DNA of 64,000 nucleotides from Prevotella sp. 885 (GCF_002265625.1 NZ_NOVE01000007.1:1-64000), one strand, 5' to 3'. Shown: positions 24,823-35,625, counted from the first letter of the stretch. The notes: generated by a model from the sequence alone, not told the origin. Numbers and translations are program-made.

Positions 24823-27800
24823 TTGAAGCAAATTCTCAATAACATACTCCTCATATTACGCCGATTCCCGTCGCACAAGACGGCACGGACAATGGCAGTC
24901 GCGCTACTTCTGGTGGCAGTGGCTACGCTTGCCATGACCGGAAGTCCCATAATGCAGGATGTCAGACAGCGTGAAGCAAAGCCGGAAGGCGGAAAGGCAA
25001 AGGCTGCCCGCGACACCATGGCGATAAAGGCGCAGCCCGTAATAGAGGGAGACGACTCGATACCAGACTCGCTGCTGCATACACGCTGGCCCATACAGCG
25101 CACAATGCCGATAACTCTCGACGACCTCTCGCAGGGCGCCGCCGACCTCAAACGCCCTGACAATTTAGGGCAGCAGGTGGAATATAACGACTCTCTCGAC
25201 AGGTATGTCATCGGATCGAAGATGGCAGGTTCGTACATCGCAGCGCCTGTGATGATGACCGCAGAGGAATATATGCACTGGAGCGAGAAGCAGCTGATGA
25301 AGGACTTCTTCCGCAAGAAGAATGACGAGATATATCAGGCGAAGGGTAAGGAGAAGTTCGACTTCTCTGACATGCACTTCGATCTGGGTCCGGCGGAGAA
25401 GATATTCGGTCCCGGCGGCGTGCGCATCAAGACGCAGGGAACGGCAGAGCTGAAGTTCGGAGCAACGATGAAGAACATCGACAACCCGTCGCTGCCTATC
25501 CGCAACCGCAAGACCACCACAATGGACTTCGACGAGAAGATAAACCTTAACATGAACGGACGCGTCGGCGACAAGGTGAACATGAACCTCAACTACAACA
25601 CCGACGCCACGTTCGACTTTGACGCTCAGAGCCTCAAGCTCAAGTATGACGGCAAGGAAGACGAGATAGTGAAGCTGGTGGAGGCTGGTAACGTGTCGTT
25701 CCCGTCAAACTCGTCGCTCGTAAAGGGTGCCTCATCGCTCTTCGGCATCCGCACAGACCTGCAGTTCGGCAAGCTGAAACTGCAGATGGTGGCATCGCAG
25801 AAGAAGTCGACAACGAAGAGTGTATCTTCGAAAGGCGGCAAGCAGTTTACGCCGTTCGAGATTGACGCTGCCAACTATGAGGAGAACCGTCACTTCTTCC
25901 TCTCGCAGTATTTCCATGACCGTTATGACGAATGGATGCGCTCACTGCCCAACCTCACTTCGGGAATGAAGATAAACCGTGTGGAGGTGTGGGTGACCAA
26001 CAAGACAGGAACAACGTCAAACACGCGTAACATCATCGCCCTGACCGACCTTGGCGAGAACACACGCGTGTCTAACCCTATATGGGCTACCACCGGACAG
26101 CCCGTGCCTTCCAACGCTTCCAACAGCGAGTACTCCGCAATGACCACGCAGTATGCCGGCGCAAGAGAGATTGACCAGACGTCAACTGTGCTCGACGCCA
26201 TACCGGGATTTGCCGGCGGCACCGACTATGAGAAGCTGGAGAAAGCGCGTCTGCTCTCTTCTTCGGAATATACCGTCAACACCGCACTCGGCTATATCTC
26301 GCTGAAGACAGGTCTGCAGACCGACCAGGTGCTTGCCATCGCATACGAATACACTTACGGTGGCGTGACTTATCAGGTGGGCGAGTTCGCCTCTGACAAT
26401 ACGGACGTGAGCAAGGCGCTCTTCGTGAAGTCGCTCAAGAACACGTCGAACAACCCGAGTCAGGGCAACTGGGGACTCATGATGAAGAACGTCTACTACC
26501 TTGCCTCGTCGGTGGAGAAGGAGAAGTTCCGTCTGGACGTGAAGTTCCAGAGCGACACGGCTGGCGTATACCTTTCTTATATACCAGAGCCGCAGGTGAA
26601 GAACCAGACGCTTATCAAGGTGCTCGGAGCCGACCGACTGGACAATAACAACAAGGCACACTCCAACGGCTACTTCGACTACGTGGAGGGATATACCGTC
26701 ACGAACGGTCGCGTGTTCTTCCCTGTTGCCGAACCGTTCGGCAAGCACATCTACAACTATCTCATCTCCAAGGGCGTGACAGCAGACCAGGCTTCCAAGT
26801 ATGCCTTCACCGAGCTGTACGACTCGACAAAAACCGTGGCTAAACAGATAGCCGAGAAGGACAAGTACGTGCTCATGGGACAGTTCCGTGGTACATCTGC
26901 CAACGTCATATCGCTCGGCGCATACAACATTCCGCAAGGTTCAGTGGTGGTAACGGCAGGCGGCGTGACCCTTGCCGAGGGCACCGACTACTCCGTGGAC
27001 TACTCGGGTGGCGAGGTGACCATCCTCAATCAGAGCATCATCGACGCAGGAACGAGCGTGAACGTGTCGCTCGAGAGCAACACTGACTATGCGCAGGAGC
27101 GAAAGACAATGTTCGGCCTCAATTGGGAGTACGACATATCGAAGAACTTCCAGCTCTCGGGTACGTTCCAGCATCTCTCCGAACAGCCGCTCACCAACAA
27201 GGTGAACATGGGTTCGGAACCGCTCAACAACACCATCTGGGGACTCAACATAAACTGGAAGAAGGAGAGCCAATGGCTCACCAACATGCTGGACAAGATA
27301 CCATTGCTGCACCTTACACAGCCTTCGTCAATATCGTTCTCAGGTGAGTTTGCACAACTCATCGCCGGACAGAGCCACGGAACGCAGGACAACGCATCGT
27401 ACATTGACGACTTCGAGAATACGAAGAACACCATAGACGTGTCTACACCGACGTCGTGGATAATCTCAAGCGTGCCGTCAATGTTCCAGGAATCGAACGA
27501 CAAGAACACGCTGCGCTCGGGATTCAACCGCTCTCGCATGGCTTGGTATACCATCGACCCGCTCTTCACACGCCGCTCGTCGTCGCTTACGCCGGGCCAC
27601 ATCAAGAGCGACCTCGACCAGTTGTCAAACCATTATGTACGTGAGATATACGTAAACGAGCTGTTCCCTAACCGCGACCAGAGCGCTTACAACGGCAGCA
27701 CGTCAACTCTCTCCATCCTCAACCTCGCCTATTACCCCAACGAGCGCGGACCGTACAACTTCAATCCGGACCTCAACTACGACGGAACACTCAACAATCC

Positions 27801-30800
27801 GCAGCAGCATTGGGGCGGTATGATGCGAAAGCTGGACACCAACGACTTCGAGACAGCCAACATCGAGTACATCGAATTCTGGATGCTCGACCCCTTTATC
27901 TACACCCGTGAGCAGGGAACGGCGTCCGACTACGGCGGCGACTTCTATATCAACCTCGGCGAAATGAGCGAGGACATCCTCCGCGACGGTAAGAAATTCT
28001 ATGAGAGCGGAATGCCTACGGACGGTTCAGCGGCTTACACCACCACACAATGGGGTAAGGTTCCGAACCAGGCTACCGTAACTTACGCCTTCGCTACGTC
28101 AAGCGGCGCAAGAGCAAAGCAGGACGTGGGCTTCAACGGACTGACCGACGAAGAGGAACAGAAGTGGGAGTCTTATCAGGACTTTCTGAAGGAAGTGCAG
28201 GGCAAGGTCAATCCGGCTGTGTGGGACTCTATCTGGGCTGACCCCGCAGGCGACAACTATCACTACTTCCGCGGTTCTGACTACGACCGCATGGAGGCTC
28301 CAATCCTCCGTCGCTACAAGTATATCAACAACCCGCAGGGCAACTCGCCCGACAACGACTCGCGTACGGAAGGATACGATACGTCATACAAGTCGACACC
28401 GGACGTGGAGGACATCAATCAGGACTATACGCTCAACGAGTATGAGAAGTATTTCCAGTATCGCATCTCCATCCGTCCTGAGGACCTCGAGATTGGCAAG
28501 AACTACATCGTGGACATGCGTGCCGACACACGACCGCTGCGCAATAAGAAGACGGAAACCGTACATTGGTATCAGTTCCGCATTCCGCTCAGAGAGTATG
28601 AAAAACGCGTCGGAGCCATCAGCGACTTCACCTCCGTGCGCTTCATGCGTATGTTCCTAACAGGATTCAAGCACCCCATCATCCTGCGTTTCGGCACACT
28701 CGACCTCGTTCGCGGCGAATGGCGAGTATACGAGCAGAACATCGACAATTCAAGTTCAACGTCAGGACGACTGGCTGTTTCGGCTGTCAACATAGAAGAG
28801 AACGCTGACAAGCAGCCTGTCAACTACGTTCTGCCTCCGGGCATCAAGCGCGGACAGGACCCGACGCAGCCTCAGCTCGTGGAGAACAACGAGCAGGCGC
28901 TTGCCATGACCGTCACAACGCTCGGTTCAGGTGAGGCAAAGGCGGTATATAAGAACACCACGCTGGACGTCCGTCAGTATAAGCGTCTGCAGATGTTCGT
29001 GCATGCCAACGCCTTCGAGCAGAACACCACCGGACTGGAAGACGGACAGCTCTCCGTTTTCGTACGTCTCGGATCGGACTATAAGAGCAACTTCTATGAG
29101 TACGAGATTCCGCTGAAGCTCACAGCTCCGGGCAAGTACGACCGCTACTCAACAGCCGAAGCACGAAAGGTTTGGCCTGAGGAGAACATGCTGGACATCG
29201 ACCTCAAGAAGCTGACCGACCTCAAGAAGGAACGCAACAAGGCGAAGGCCAACGGACAGGCATCGTACAACCGACTGTTCTCAGCATACGACTCGGACAA
29301 GCCGAAGAACAAGATTTCGGTGATGGGTAACCCGACTCTCGGCGAGATAAAGACAATGGTGATTGGTGTGCGCAACAACTCGGGCACGGAGAAGAGCGGC
29401 GAGGTGTGGCTCAATGAGCTGCGTCTGCGCGAATACAACAACTCCGGCGGTTGGGCTGCACAAGGCAACCTCAACCTGCAACTCTCTGACCTCGGCACCG
29501 TAAACGTGCAGGGCAAGTATATGTCGTCAGGTTTCGGCGGACTGGAAGAGGGTGTGGCACAACGCAGCACCGACAACCAAGCCAACTATACTGTCACAGC
29601 TAACATTGAGCTGGGCAAGTTCTTCCCCGACAAGGCGAAGGTTTCAGCCCCACTCTACTACTCAGTGACGAAGGAGAAGACTTCACCTAAGTATAATCCG
29701 CTCGACACCGATATGGAGCTGAAGGACGCTCTCGACGCAGCAGGATCAAAGCACGAGCGCGACTCCATTGAGAGCATCGCCGTGACGAAGGTCACTCAGA
29801 CCAACTTCTCGCTGTCCAACGTACGCGTCGGCATACAGAACAAGCGCCACCCGATGCCGTACGACCCTGCCAACTTCTCGTTCTCATACAGCCACTCCCA
29901 CTCTTACACGTCAGGAGAGACTACTGTTTATGAGAAGGAGGACAACTGGAGAGGATCGATGACATACTCTTGGACGCCGGTATATAAGCCAATTGAACCG
30001 TTCAAGAAGATTAAGTCGAAGTCGAAGTGGATGGACTTCCCGAAGAAGTTCGGCATCAACTGGCTGCCGCAGAACGTAGGCTTCAGCACCGACATCACGC
30101 GCAACTACTACGAATTGCAGGAGCGCGATATGGAATCGACGGAAAATTCGGCTCTCCCGCTGACCTTCTCTTCACAGTTCCTGTGGAACAGAGAGTTCAA
30201 TATCAGATGGGATATCACGAAGAATCTGCACATGAACTTCCAAAGTGCCACGAACGCCGAGATAGAACAGCCTTACACTCCGGTGAACAAAGACCTCTAT
30301 CCTGACCAGTATTCGGCATGGAAAGACTCTGTATGGACGTCCATCAAGCACATGGGCACGCCGCTCAACTACAACCAGTCGTTCCAGGCTTCATACAAGT
30401 TGCCTATAAATCTCCTGCCAATATTCGACTGGATAACGTCGGACGCTTCGTACAACGCCACGTATAACTGGACACGAGGAACTGACCTTGAGGACGGAAC
30501 GTCGCTTGGAAACAACATAGCCAACAACCGTCAGATAAACATCAACGGACAGTTCAACATGGAGAAGCTCTACAACCATGTGCCGTTCCTGAAGAAAACC
30601 AACGAGCGGTTCAAGAAGGAAACCAACCGCAACAAGAAGATAGAAAGAAACCGTCGGAAGAACTTCAACACCGTAAAGAAGGGCGAGGACGATAAGGAGA
30701 ACGCCGGAAAGAAACCCGGCGGAAAGAACAAGCCTCTTCTTGGCGACGACAACGTGGTGGGAAGAAACAAGAACCCGAAGAAGAAAGCCTTCGAGAAGGA

Positions 30801-32508
30801 GGTGACGCTGGCGCCTGACACCACCATTAAGGTGAACCATGCCAAGCGCACCAAGCGCATCATCGTTTCGGCGAAGACAGCTGACGGCAAGGCGTTCGAC
30901 ATCAAATATCGCCGCACTGACGCCAACAGCATCGTCATCCTCAACAAGGTGGACTCGGCAACGAAGATTAAGGTGTCGGTACTTGCGAAGGAACCGCTTG
31001 AGGACAAGGGCTGGTATAAGACCGCTCAGTCGGTGGCAAGAGTGCTGATGATGGTCAGAAACGTAAGCCTCAGCTACCGCAACCAGTACTCTATGGCGCT
31101 GCCGGGCTTCAAGCCAATGATTGGCAACATCTTCGGCCAGCGCTCAGGAATGGGAGCAATGTCGCCTGGACTCGACTTCGCCTTCGGTTTCATAGGCGAC
31201 TCCTACATCGACAAGGCGAGGGAGAACGGATGGTTACTCATGAACGACTCATTGGCAACACCTGCCACAACCAACCGTACGGAGGACCTGCAACTCAGAG
31301 CAACGCTCGAGCCTGTACGCAACTTCAAGATTGACCTCAACGCCAGTCGCGCTATGACAACGGCACGCTCCGTACAATATATGTATGCGGGCAACCCGAC
31401 AACGCAGAGCGGAACGTTCACGATGACAACGCTGTCGCTCAAGAGCGCATTCGAAGGATCAGGCAATGCCTCTAACGGTTATCACTCGCCGTCGTTCGAA
31501 CGCTTCTGCAAGTCGCTCGACGGATTCCGCGAAAAGGTAGAGGCACGTTACGCGGGGGCAATTTATCCGCAGGGAACGGCGCTGGCAGGACAGAAGTTTG
31601 ACGCTGCCAACGGTGCTGTAAACAAATACAGTGCTGACGTAATGGTGCCGGCATTCCTCTCCGCTTACACAAGCATGGGAGACGGAGGCATGTCCATATT
31701 CCCCTCACTCTCCAAGCTGCTGCCCAACTGGACCATCAAGTACAGCGGACTGTCGAAGCTGCCTTGGTTCAGGGACGTATTCAAGAGCGTGAATGTCAAC
31801 CACGCATACAAGAGCGTATACGCCGTAGGTTCGTATTCGTCGTACAGCACCTTCATGGAATACATGAACGGACTGGGATTCATCAACGACGCCACAACCG
31901 GAGCACCTATACCTAATTCTATGTATAACGTGTCGACAGTCAGCATCAACGAGTCGTTCTCGCCGTTGCTCGGAATAGACGTGACACTCAACAACAACAT
32001 GACGGTGAAGGCGGAATATCGTACCACACGTGTGCTTAGCCTCAGCATGACGTCAGTTCAGATAAACGAGTCGTCATCACACGACTGGGTGATTGGTGCC
32101 GGATACACCATCAACAACTTCAATCTCTTCGGAGGCGGCGGCTCAAACAAGCACCGTCAGGTGAAGGGCAAGAAGAGGGGAGCCAACGACAAGGACAACA
32201 AGACGGCTTCAATGACAAACCGCAGCCGATCAACAGGCGGCGTAAACAACGACTTGAAGCTCCGACTGGACCTCAGTCTGCGCAAGCAGGCATCCATCAG
32301 TCGTGATATCGCCTCGATGACATCGTCAGCAAACAGCGGCAACACGGCGTTCAAGCTATCGTTCTCAGCCGACTACACGCTCTCACGTCTGCTGACCATG
32401 AGCTTCTATTACGACCGTCAGACCAACACCCCGCTGCTCTCGTCAAGCTCTTATCCTACAACGACGCAGGATTTCGGACTGAGCATCAAGTTCTCGCTGA
32501 CAAGATAA
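24823..32508 (+). CDS. sprA: Type IX secretion translocon barrel SprA (Sov)
   Basis: This very large exported protein (2561 residues from TTG 24823) is the outer-membrane translocon of type IX secretion, through which folded cargo reaches the surface. The length is in the family range of about 2300-2600. Features include a hydrophobic N-terminal export segment (VALLLVAVATLAMTG), long runs of alternating beta strands, the region IRPEDLEIGKNYIVDMRADT, and a final beta strand LSIKFSLTR. A Lys/Arg-rich stretch (about residues 1930-1990, KKTNERFKKETNRNKK to GRNKNPKKKAF) is a lineage-specific insert. The start is unsure: TTG 24823, or ATG 24892, which would shorten it by 23 residues. PorV and PorU, its partners, are encoded near 54-58 kb. 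Confidence 0.95.
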   Translation: MKQILNNILLILRRFPSHKTARTMAVALLLVAVATLAMTGSPIMQDVRQREAKPEGGKAKAARDTMAIKAQPVIEGDDSIPDSLLHTRWPIQRTMPITLDDLSQGAADLKRPDNLGQQVEYNDSLDRYVIGSKMAGSYIAAPVMMTAEEYMHWSEKQLMKDFFRKKNDEIYQAKGKEKFDFSDMHFDLGPAEKIFGPGGVRIKTQGTAELKFGATMKNIDNPSLPIRNRKTTTMDFDEKINLNMNGRVGDKVNMNLNYNTDATFDFDAQSLKLKYDGKEDEIVKLVEAGNVSFPSNSSLVKGASSLFGIRTDLQFGKLKLQMVASQKKSTTKSVSSKGGKQFTPFEIDAANYEENRHFFLSQYFHDRYDEWMRSLPNLTSGMKINRVEVWVTNKTGTTSNTRNIIALTDLGENTRVSNPIWATTGQPVPSNASNSEYSAMTTQYAGAREIDQTSTVLDAIPGFAGGTDYEKLEKARLLSSSEYTVNTALGYISLKTGLQTDQVLAIAYEYTYGGVTYQVGEFASDNTDVSKALFVKSLKNTSNNPSQGNWGLMMKNVYYLASSVEKEKFRLDVKFQSDTAGVYLSYIPEPQVKNQTLIKVLGADRLDNNNKAHSNGYFDYVEGYTVTNGRVFFPVAEPFGKHIYNYLISKGVTADQASKYAFTELYDSTKTVAKQIAEKDKYVLMGQFRGTSANVISLGAYNIPQGSVVVTAGGVTLAEGTDYSVDYSGGEVTILNQSIIDAGTSVNVSLESNTDYAQERKTMFGLNWEYDISKNFQLSGTFQHLSEQPLTNKVNMGSEPLNNTIWGLNINWKKESQWLTNMLDKIPLLHLTQPSSISFSGEFAQLIAGQSHGTQDNASYIDDFENTKNTIDVSTPTSWIISSVPSMFQESNDKNTLRSGFNRSRMAWYTIDPLFTRRSSSLTPGHIKSDLDQLSNHYVREIYVNELFPNRDQSAYNGSTSTLSILNLAYYPNERGPYNFNPDLNYDGTLNNPQQHWGGMMRKLDTNDFETANIEYIEFWMLDPFIYTREQGTASDYGGDFYINLGEMSEDILRDGKKFYESGMPTDGSAAYTTTQWGKVPNQATVTYAFATSSGARAKQDVGFNGLTDEEEQKWESYQDFLKEVQGKVNPAVWDSIWADPAGDNYHYFRGSDYDRMEAPILRRYKYINNPQGNSPDNDSRTEGYDTSYKSTPDVEDINQDYTLNEYEKYFQYRISIRPEDLEIGKNYIVDMRADTRPLRNKKTETVHWYQFRIPLREYEKRVGAISDFTSVRFMRMFLTGFKHPIILRFGTLDLVRGEWRVYEQNIDNSSSTSGRLAVSAVNIEENADKQPVNYVLPPGIKRGQDPTQPQLVENNEQALAMTVTTLGSGEAKAVYKNTTLDVRQYKRLQMFVHANAFEQNTTGLEDGQLSVFVRLGSDYKSNFYEYEIPLKLTAPGKYDRYSTAEARKVWPEENMLDIDLKKLTDLKKERNKAKANGQASYNRLFSAYDSDKPKNKISVMGNPTLGEIKTMVIGVRNNSGTEKSGEVWLNELRLREYNNSGGWAAQGNLNLQLSDLGTVNVQGKYMSSGFGGLEEGVAQRSTDNQANYTVTANIELGKFFPDKAKVSAPLYYSVTKEKTSPKYNPLDTDMELKDALDAAGSKHERDSIESIAVTKVTQTNFSLSNVRVGIQNKRHPMPYDPANFSFSYSHSHSYTSGETTVYEKEDNWRGSMTYSWTPVYKPIEPFKKIKSKSKWMDFPKKFGINWLPQNVGFSTDITRNYYELQERDMESTENSALPLTFSSQFLWNREFNIRWDITKNLHMNFQSATNAEIEQPYTPVNKDLYPDQYSAWKDSVWTSIKHMGTPLNYNQSFQASYKLPINLLPIFDWITSDASYNATYNWTRGTDLEDGTSLGNNIANNRQININGQFNMEKLYNHVPFLKKTNERFKKETNRNKKIERNRRKNFNTVKKGEDDKENAGKKPGGKNKPLLGDDNVVGRNKNPKKKAFEKEVTLAPDTTIKVNHAKRTKRIIVSAKTADGKAFDIKYRRTDANSIVILNKVDSATKIKVSVLAKEPLEDKGWYKTAQSVARVLMMVRNVSLSYRNQYSMALPGFKPMIGNIFGQRSGMGAMSPGLDFAFGFIGDSYIDKARENGWLLMNDSLATPATTNRTEDLQLRATLEPVRNFKIDLNASRAMTTARSVQYMYAGNPTTQSGTFTMTTLSLKSAFEGSGNASNGYHSPSFERFCKSLDGFREKVEARYAGAIYPQGTALAGQKFDAANGAVNKYSADVMVPAFLSAYTSMGDGGMSIFPSLSKLLPNWTIKYSGLSKLPWFRDVFKSVNVNHAYKSVYAVGSYSSYSTFMEYMNGLGFINDATTGAPIPNSMYNVSTVSINESFSPLLGIDVTLNNNMTVKAEYRTTRVLSLSMTSVQINESSSHDWVIGAGYTINNFNLFGGGGSNKHRQVKGKKRGANDKDNKTASMTNRSRSTGGVNNDLKLRLDLSLRKQASISRDIASMTSSANSGNTAFKLSFSADYTLSRLLTMSFYYDRQTNTPLLSSSSYPTTTQDFGLSIKFSLTR

Positions 32509-32538
32509 CAGACAGAGTGTAAACAGAATACGAACAGG

Positions 32539-32598
32539 AAAGTTAACGGACTTTTGCTTTATTGAATCAATAAAAGCATTAGTCCGTTAACTTTTATT
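32539..32598 (+). terminator. Intrinsic terminator after sprA
   Basis: AAAGTTAACGGACT (32539-32552) and AGTCCGTTAACTTT (32581-32594) form a perfect 14-bp stem. An inner TTGCTTTATTG/CAATAAAAGCA pairing extends the helix. T-rich sequence follows. Confidence 0.9.
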
Positions 32599-32626
32599 TC
32601 GTTATAAAAATCATAATAAATGAGTA

Positions 32627-32657
32627 TTTCAAGGAATAAACGAAATACCTAACTTTG
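32627..32657 (+). promoter_or_regulatory. Promoter of the heme-uptake gene set
   Basis: TAACTTTG at 32650-32657 is an exact -7 box. TTTC at 32627-32630 is the -33 candidate at 19 bases. Confidence 0.65.
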
Positions 32658-32718
32658 CATCCGCAAAACAAAACCATTCTTTTTATAGAAAAACAAACAA
32701 AGCCCTCTATACAAAATT

Positions 32719-33729
32719 ATGAACATCAACAAAAGTATGAAATCAAGAATGTATCCCGGCAAGACACTGGGAGCACTCCTTATTGTGCTCTTGCTAATGC
32801 CTCTCGGTCACGCTCTCATGATTCTTATGGAGCATTTTCTGGAACCGACAACGCTTCACTATTCGGCTTTCTTCATGGGTCTTGTGGGTCTCGCCATAAC
32901 CATTTGGGGCATCTTTGTCAAGGGAGACACCAAGCAGACTTGCCTCGGCATAACGGGCGCAATGCTTTTCTGGACGGGATGGGTGGAATTTCTGCTCGCC
33001 TATTACGCTCAGCGCTACGGCGTTCACTGCGACCTTGTAGGCAACGGCGTAGTGGAGACTGTCAGCCGATACGTCAACGGAGTGGCAGTAGACCACTCGT
33101 TTACCATCAACGGCACACCGCTGGAAGACTTCTCGCGTGGCGAACTGAAGGAGATACGCGGCTCAAGACCAGAATATCTCATTATGCCAGCCACGTTCGG
33201 AATGTGGATAATGACCATCTTCATGTATGTTTTCTGCACCCGCACAGGATGCAACTTCATCCGCTGGATACAGAATCATTGCGGCGTAAAGCAGCACGTG
33301 GAGCTTCGCCCGATGGCATACCATCCCAGCGTAGTGGTATTCATGGAATGGAACATCATGATGTGGGGCCTCTATATCCTGCTCATGTTCTGCTACGACC
33401 CCGTATTCTTGGGTAGCGACCATCCCGTCACTTACGCCATCGGTGCTGCTTGCCTTGTGTCCTCAGGCATGATTCTCAAGAAGCAGCTCCACATAGCCTC
33501 ATGGGGCAGAAACCTCCGTATGGCTCTTGCCAACGTCATTGTCTTCTGGTCGTTTGTTGAGGTGGCTGCACGCAACGGTTTTTTCAAGGAGATATGGGTG
33601 GACCCGATAAACCACGTGGCAGAGATGGTTGGCATCCTCGCCCTCTTCGTTGCCCTCATTGCAGGCTTCTGGCTTTACAATGCCAAGGACAGTCACGCTG
33701 ACCATTCGGACAATTCAGAAACAGAATAA
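32719..33729 (+). CDS. Polytopic inner-membrane protein of unknown function
   Basis: This 336-residue protein has about eight hydrophobic segments (GALLIVLLLMPLGHALMILM, SAFFMGLVGLAITIWGIFV, LGITGAMLFWTGWVEFLLAYYA, MPATFGMWIMTIFMYVFC, NIMMWGLYILLMFCY, then three more). A soluble loop of about 60 residues lies after the third. Several His residues in or near membrane segments (GHALMILMEHF, HIASW, NHVAEMVG) would suit metal or heme contact, but no known family is recognised. It is the first gene behind the 32650 promoter. The calycin-like gene starts 44 bases later, so a role with the heme-uptake genes is plausible but unproven. ATG 32719 or ATG 32737 may be the start. Confidence 0.65.
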   Translation: MNINKSMKSRMYPGKTLGALLIVLLLMPLGHALMILMEHFLEPTTLHYSAFFMGLVGLAITIWGIFVKGDTKQTCLGITGAMLFWTGWVEFLLAYYAQRYGVHCDLVGNGVVETVSRYVNGVAVDHSFTINGTPLEDFSRGELKEIRGSRPEYLIMPATFGMWIMTIFMYVFCTRTGCNFIRWIQNHCGVKQHVELRPMAYHPSVVVFMEWNIMMWGLYILLMFCYDPVFLGSDHPVTYAIGAACLVSSGMILKKQLHIASWGRNLRMALANVIVFWSFVEVAARNGFFKEIWVDPINHVAEMVGILALFVALIAGFWLYNAKDSHADHSDNSETE

Positions 33730-33773
33730 AATATAGAATAACATAAAACGTAAAAAATAAAAACAATAAGAAT

Positions 33774-34778
33774 ATGAAGAAGATTTTTACTCTCCTCTTT
33801 GCAGCCTTCACTGCAGCCTCAATGTCAGCCCAACAGCACACACCCATGTCTTTCGTGGGAGCGTCTAACGCTAAAGTTTCAACAATGGACGTAAACAACG
33901 AGAGCGACACCATACAGTTCAAGATGAACGACCTTACATCCGGCGACATCACTTTGCCAGAGATGAAGGGCATGGCTGCCATTCCTTCGTTTACCATTAA
34001 GGGAGCCACATTCACGATGGGTGCCAATCATGTGGTGGAGTTTCCTTCACAGGAGTTCAGCGCCACTATCAACGTAGGCGGTAAGGAGAAAGCCATTAAG
34101 GGTTCGTCATTGAGCGCCACTTACAATATGGCAGACAACTCGTTTGACCTTAGCGCCACTTTCACATACGGCTCAATGCCCTTCCCCGTAACTTATACCG
34201 TCAAGGGATATTACGTCAAGTCAGTAACCGATGCCATCAGCGTTTGCATCGGCAGCGCTTACACCTACACAAACAGCAGCGTCACCTACAACGTACGTAA
34301 GTATAAGGACGGCGACGTGGAGAAGGTGGATGTGACTGTTCCGGCCTACACACTCGACAACACTCTTATCGGCAACCTTTCGCTTGGAGCATACACTGTT
34401 AAGGGACTGGTTTATGACAGCGAGCAGGGTGGATTCTATCGCGACTATAAGGACGACGGTCTCACATTCCACTTCTCGGCAGAGAAGGACGGCAATACCA
34501 CAATTAACGGCGACTATGTCTTCAACAGCAAGAAGGACAACAACATCCTCGTGAAGTATGACGGTACAAAGGTTACTTCCATCATCAACAAGTTCCAGAT
34601 GGGTGCAATGCCGTTCGACATCGTATCGACATTCAATGTAAACACCACCGCCATCAACACCGTAAAGACAGACAACAAGCCTATGGACGGTAAGGCATAC
34701 AACATTGCCGGACAGCGTGTGAGCGATGACTATAAGGGCATTGTCATCATCAACGGCAAGAAATACCTTAGAAAATAA
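33774..34778 (+). CDS. Exported calycin-like barrel protein with short sorting-type tail
   Basis: This 334-residue protein has a signal peptide ending SMSAQ. Repeated barrel strands (FSATINVGGKEKAIKG, SATYNMADNSFDLSATFTYG, FPVTYTVKGYY) occur twice in related form (about residues 85-145 and 205-275). This suggests two calycin-like (lipocalin-fold) domains. The C-terminus (AYNIAGQRVSDDYKGIVIINGKKYLRK) is the short surface-sorting-like tail common in Prevotella exported proteins. Calycins bind small hydrophobic ligands. Next to an HmuY-like gene it might bind heme or a related tetrapyrrole, which is inference from context. The next start is 37 bases downstream. Confidence 0.7.
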   Translation: MKKIFTLLFAAFTAASMSAQQHTPMSFVGASNAKVSTMDVNNESDTIQFKMNDLTSGDITLPEMKGMAAIPSFTIKGATFTMGANHVVEFPSQEFSATINVGGKEKAIKGSSLSATYNMADNSFDLSATFTYGSMPFPVTYTVKGYYVKSVTDAISVCIGSAYTYTNSSVTYNVRKYKDGDVEKVDVTVPAYTLDNTLIGNLSLGAYTVKGLVYDSEQGGFYRDYKDDGLTFHFSAEKDGNTTINGDYVFNSKKDNNILVKYDGTKVTSIINKFQMGAMPFDIVSTFNVNTTAINTVKTDNKPMDGKAYNIAGQRVSDDYKGIVIINGKKYLRK

Positions 34779-34815
34779 AGCAGAAACAAAGAATAAAAAC
34801 ACTGAAATAACAGGA

Positions 34816-35610
34816 ATGTTAAAGTATTCACTCAAATATTCCATCCGACTTGCCGTTGCATGCATGGTGATCTTTACCACCACTGCCTGCAACGGCATTC
34901 TCGACGATATATACGACCAACCAGACAAGGAGATTGTGGCTGCAAAGGGACAGCTGTTCATGGACGCAACGAGCTGGACCGACTGGCACTACTTTGACCT
35001 CAAGAAGCTGCAGCGTCTGGCAGAGAGCGGCGACGAGGAAGGGCTGCAGAAAGCACAGATGGAGCCTGAGACTTATCCCATTCCGATGACGCTGACAAAG
35101 GAGTCGGACGGCAAGTCGGGACAGTATATGTACTGGTTTGATGTGTTCGGAGAGGGAATAACGAAGAGCGAGTTTCGCGAATTTACGCCTTGCGATCCAC
35201 AGGAAGAACCTGAAGAATGGACCATAGCCATTCATCGCAACAATGTCCGCACGAATGGTGGAGCCGTTCTGCGAACCAACTGCAAGTCGATGGCCGAACT
35301 GCCTGAGTCGTCTGAGGCTTTCGACGGAATGACTTTCACGGAGGACGAATGGTCAGAGAACGACGTTTGGGACGGACAGGAGAAGATGCTGTTGGGTCTG
35401 GTGCCGTCGCAGGGCATAAAGATAAACCGCCTGCTCTCGTCATGGCTCATCGTAAAGGTGCCGCCAATGCCGCCAGAGTTCTCAATGGACAGCCGTGTGT
35501 TTGTGCTCCGACTCAACGACGGAACCTACGCCGCTCTCCAACTCAACAACTATCTTTCGCCGCAAGGAGAGAAGTGCTTCATGACCATCAACTATAAGTA
35601 TCCTTATTAA
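34816..35610 (+). CDS. HmuY-like heme-binding lipoprotein
   Basis: From ATG 34816 the product is 264 residues. It is a lipoprotein: MLKYSLKYSIRLAVACMVIFTTTACNG with lipobox Cys near residue 25. The HmuY-family core is visible as DWHYFDLKK and, after the EEPEEW segment, TIAIHRNNVRTNGGAVL. HmuY-like proteins of Porphyromonas and Prevotella take heme from host hemoproteins at the outer membrane and pass it to the partner TonB receptor. The heme ligands (two His in P. gingivalis, Met in some Prevotella relatives) cannot be assigned here. The HmuR-like receptor starts 15 bases after the stop. A longer frame from 34726 overlaps the calycin gene and is rejected as the start. Confidence 0.8.
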   Translation: MLKYSLKYSIRLAVACMVIFTTTACNGILDDIYDQPDKEIVAAKGQLFMDATSWTDWHYFDLKKLQRLAESGDEEGLQKAQMEPETYPIPMTLTKESDGKSGQYMYWFDVFGEGITKSEFREFTPCDPQEEPEEWTIAIHRNNVRTNGGAVLRTNCKSMAELPESSEAFDGMTFTEDEWSENDVWDGQEKMLLGLVPSQGIKINRLLSSWLIVKVPPMPPEFSMDSRVFVLRLNDGTYAALQLNNYLSPQGEKCFMTINYKYPY

Positions 35611-35625
35611 TACATTAATAATATA

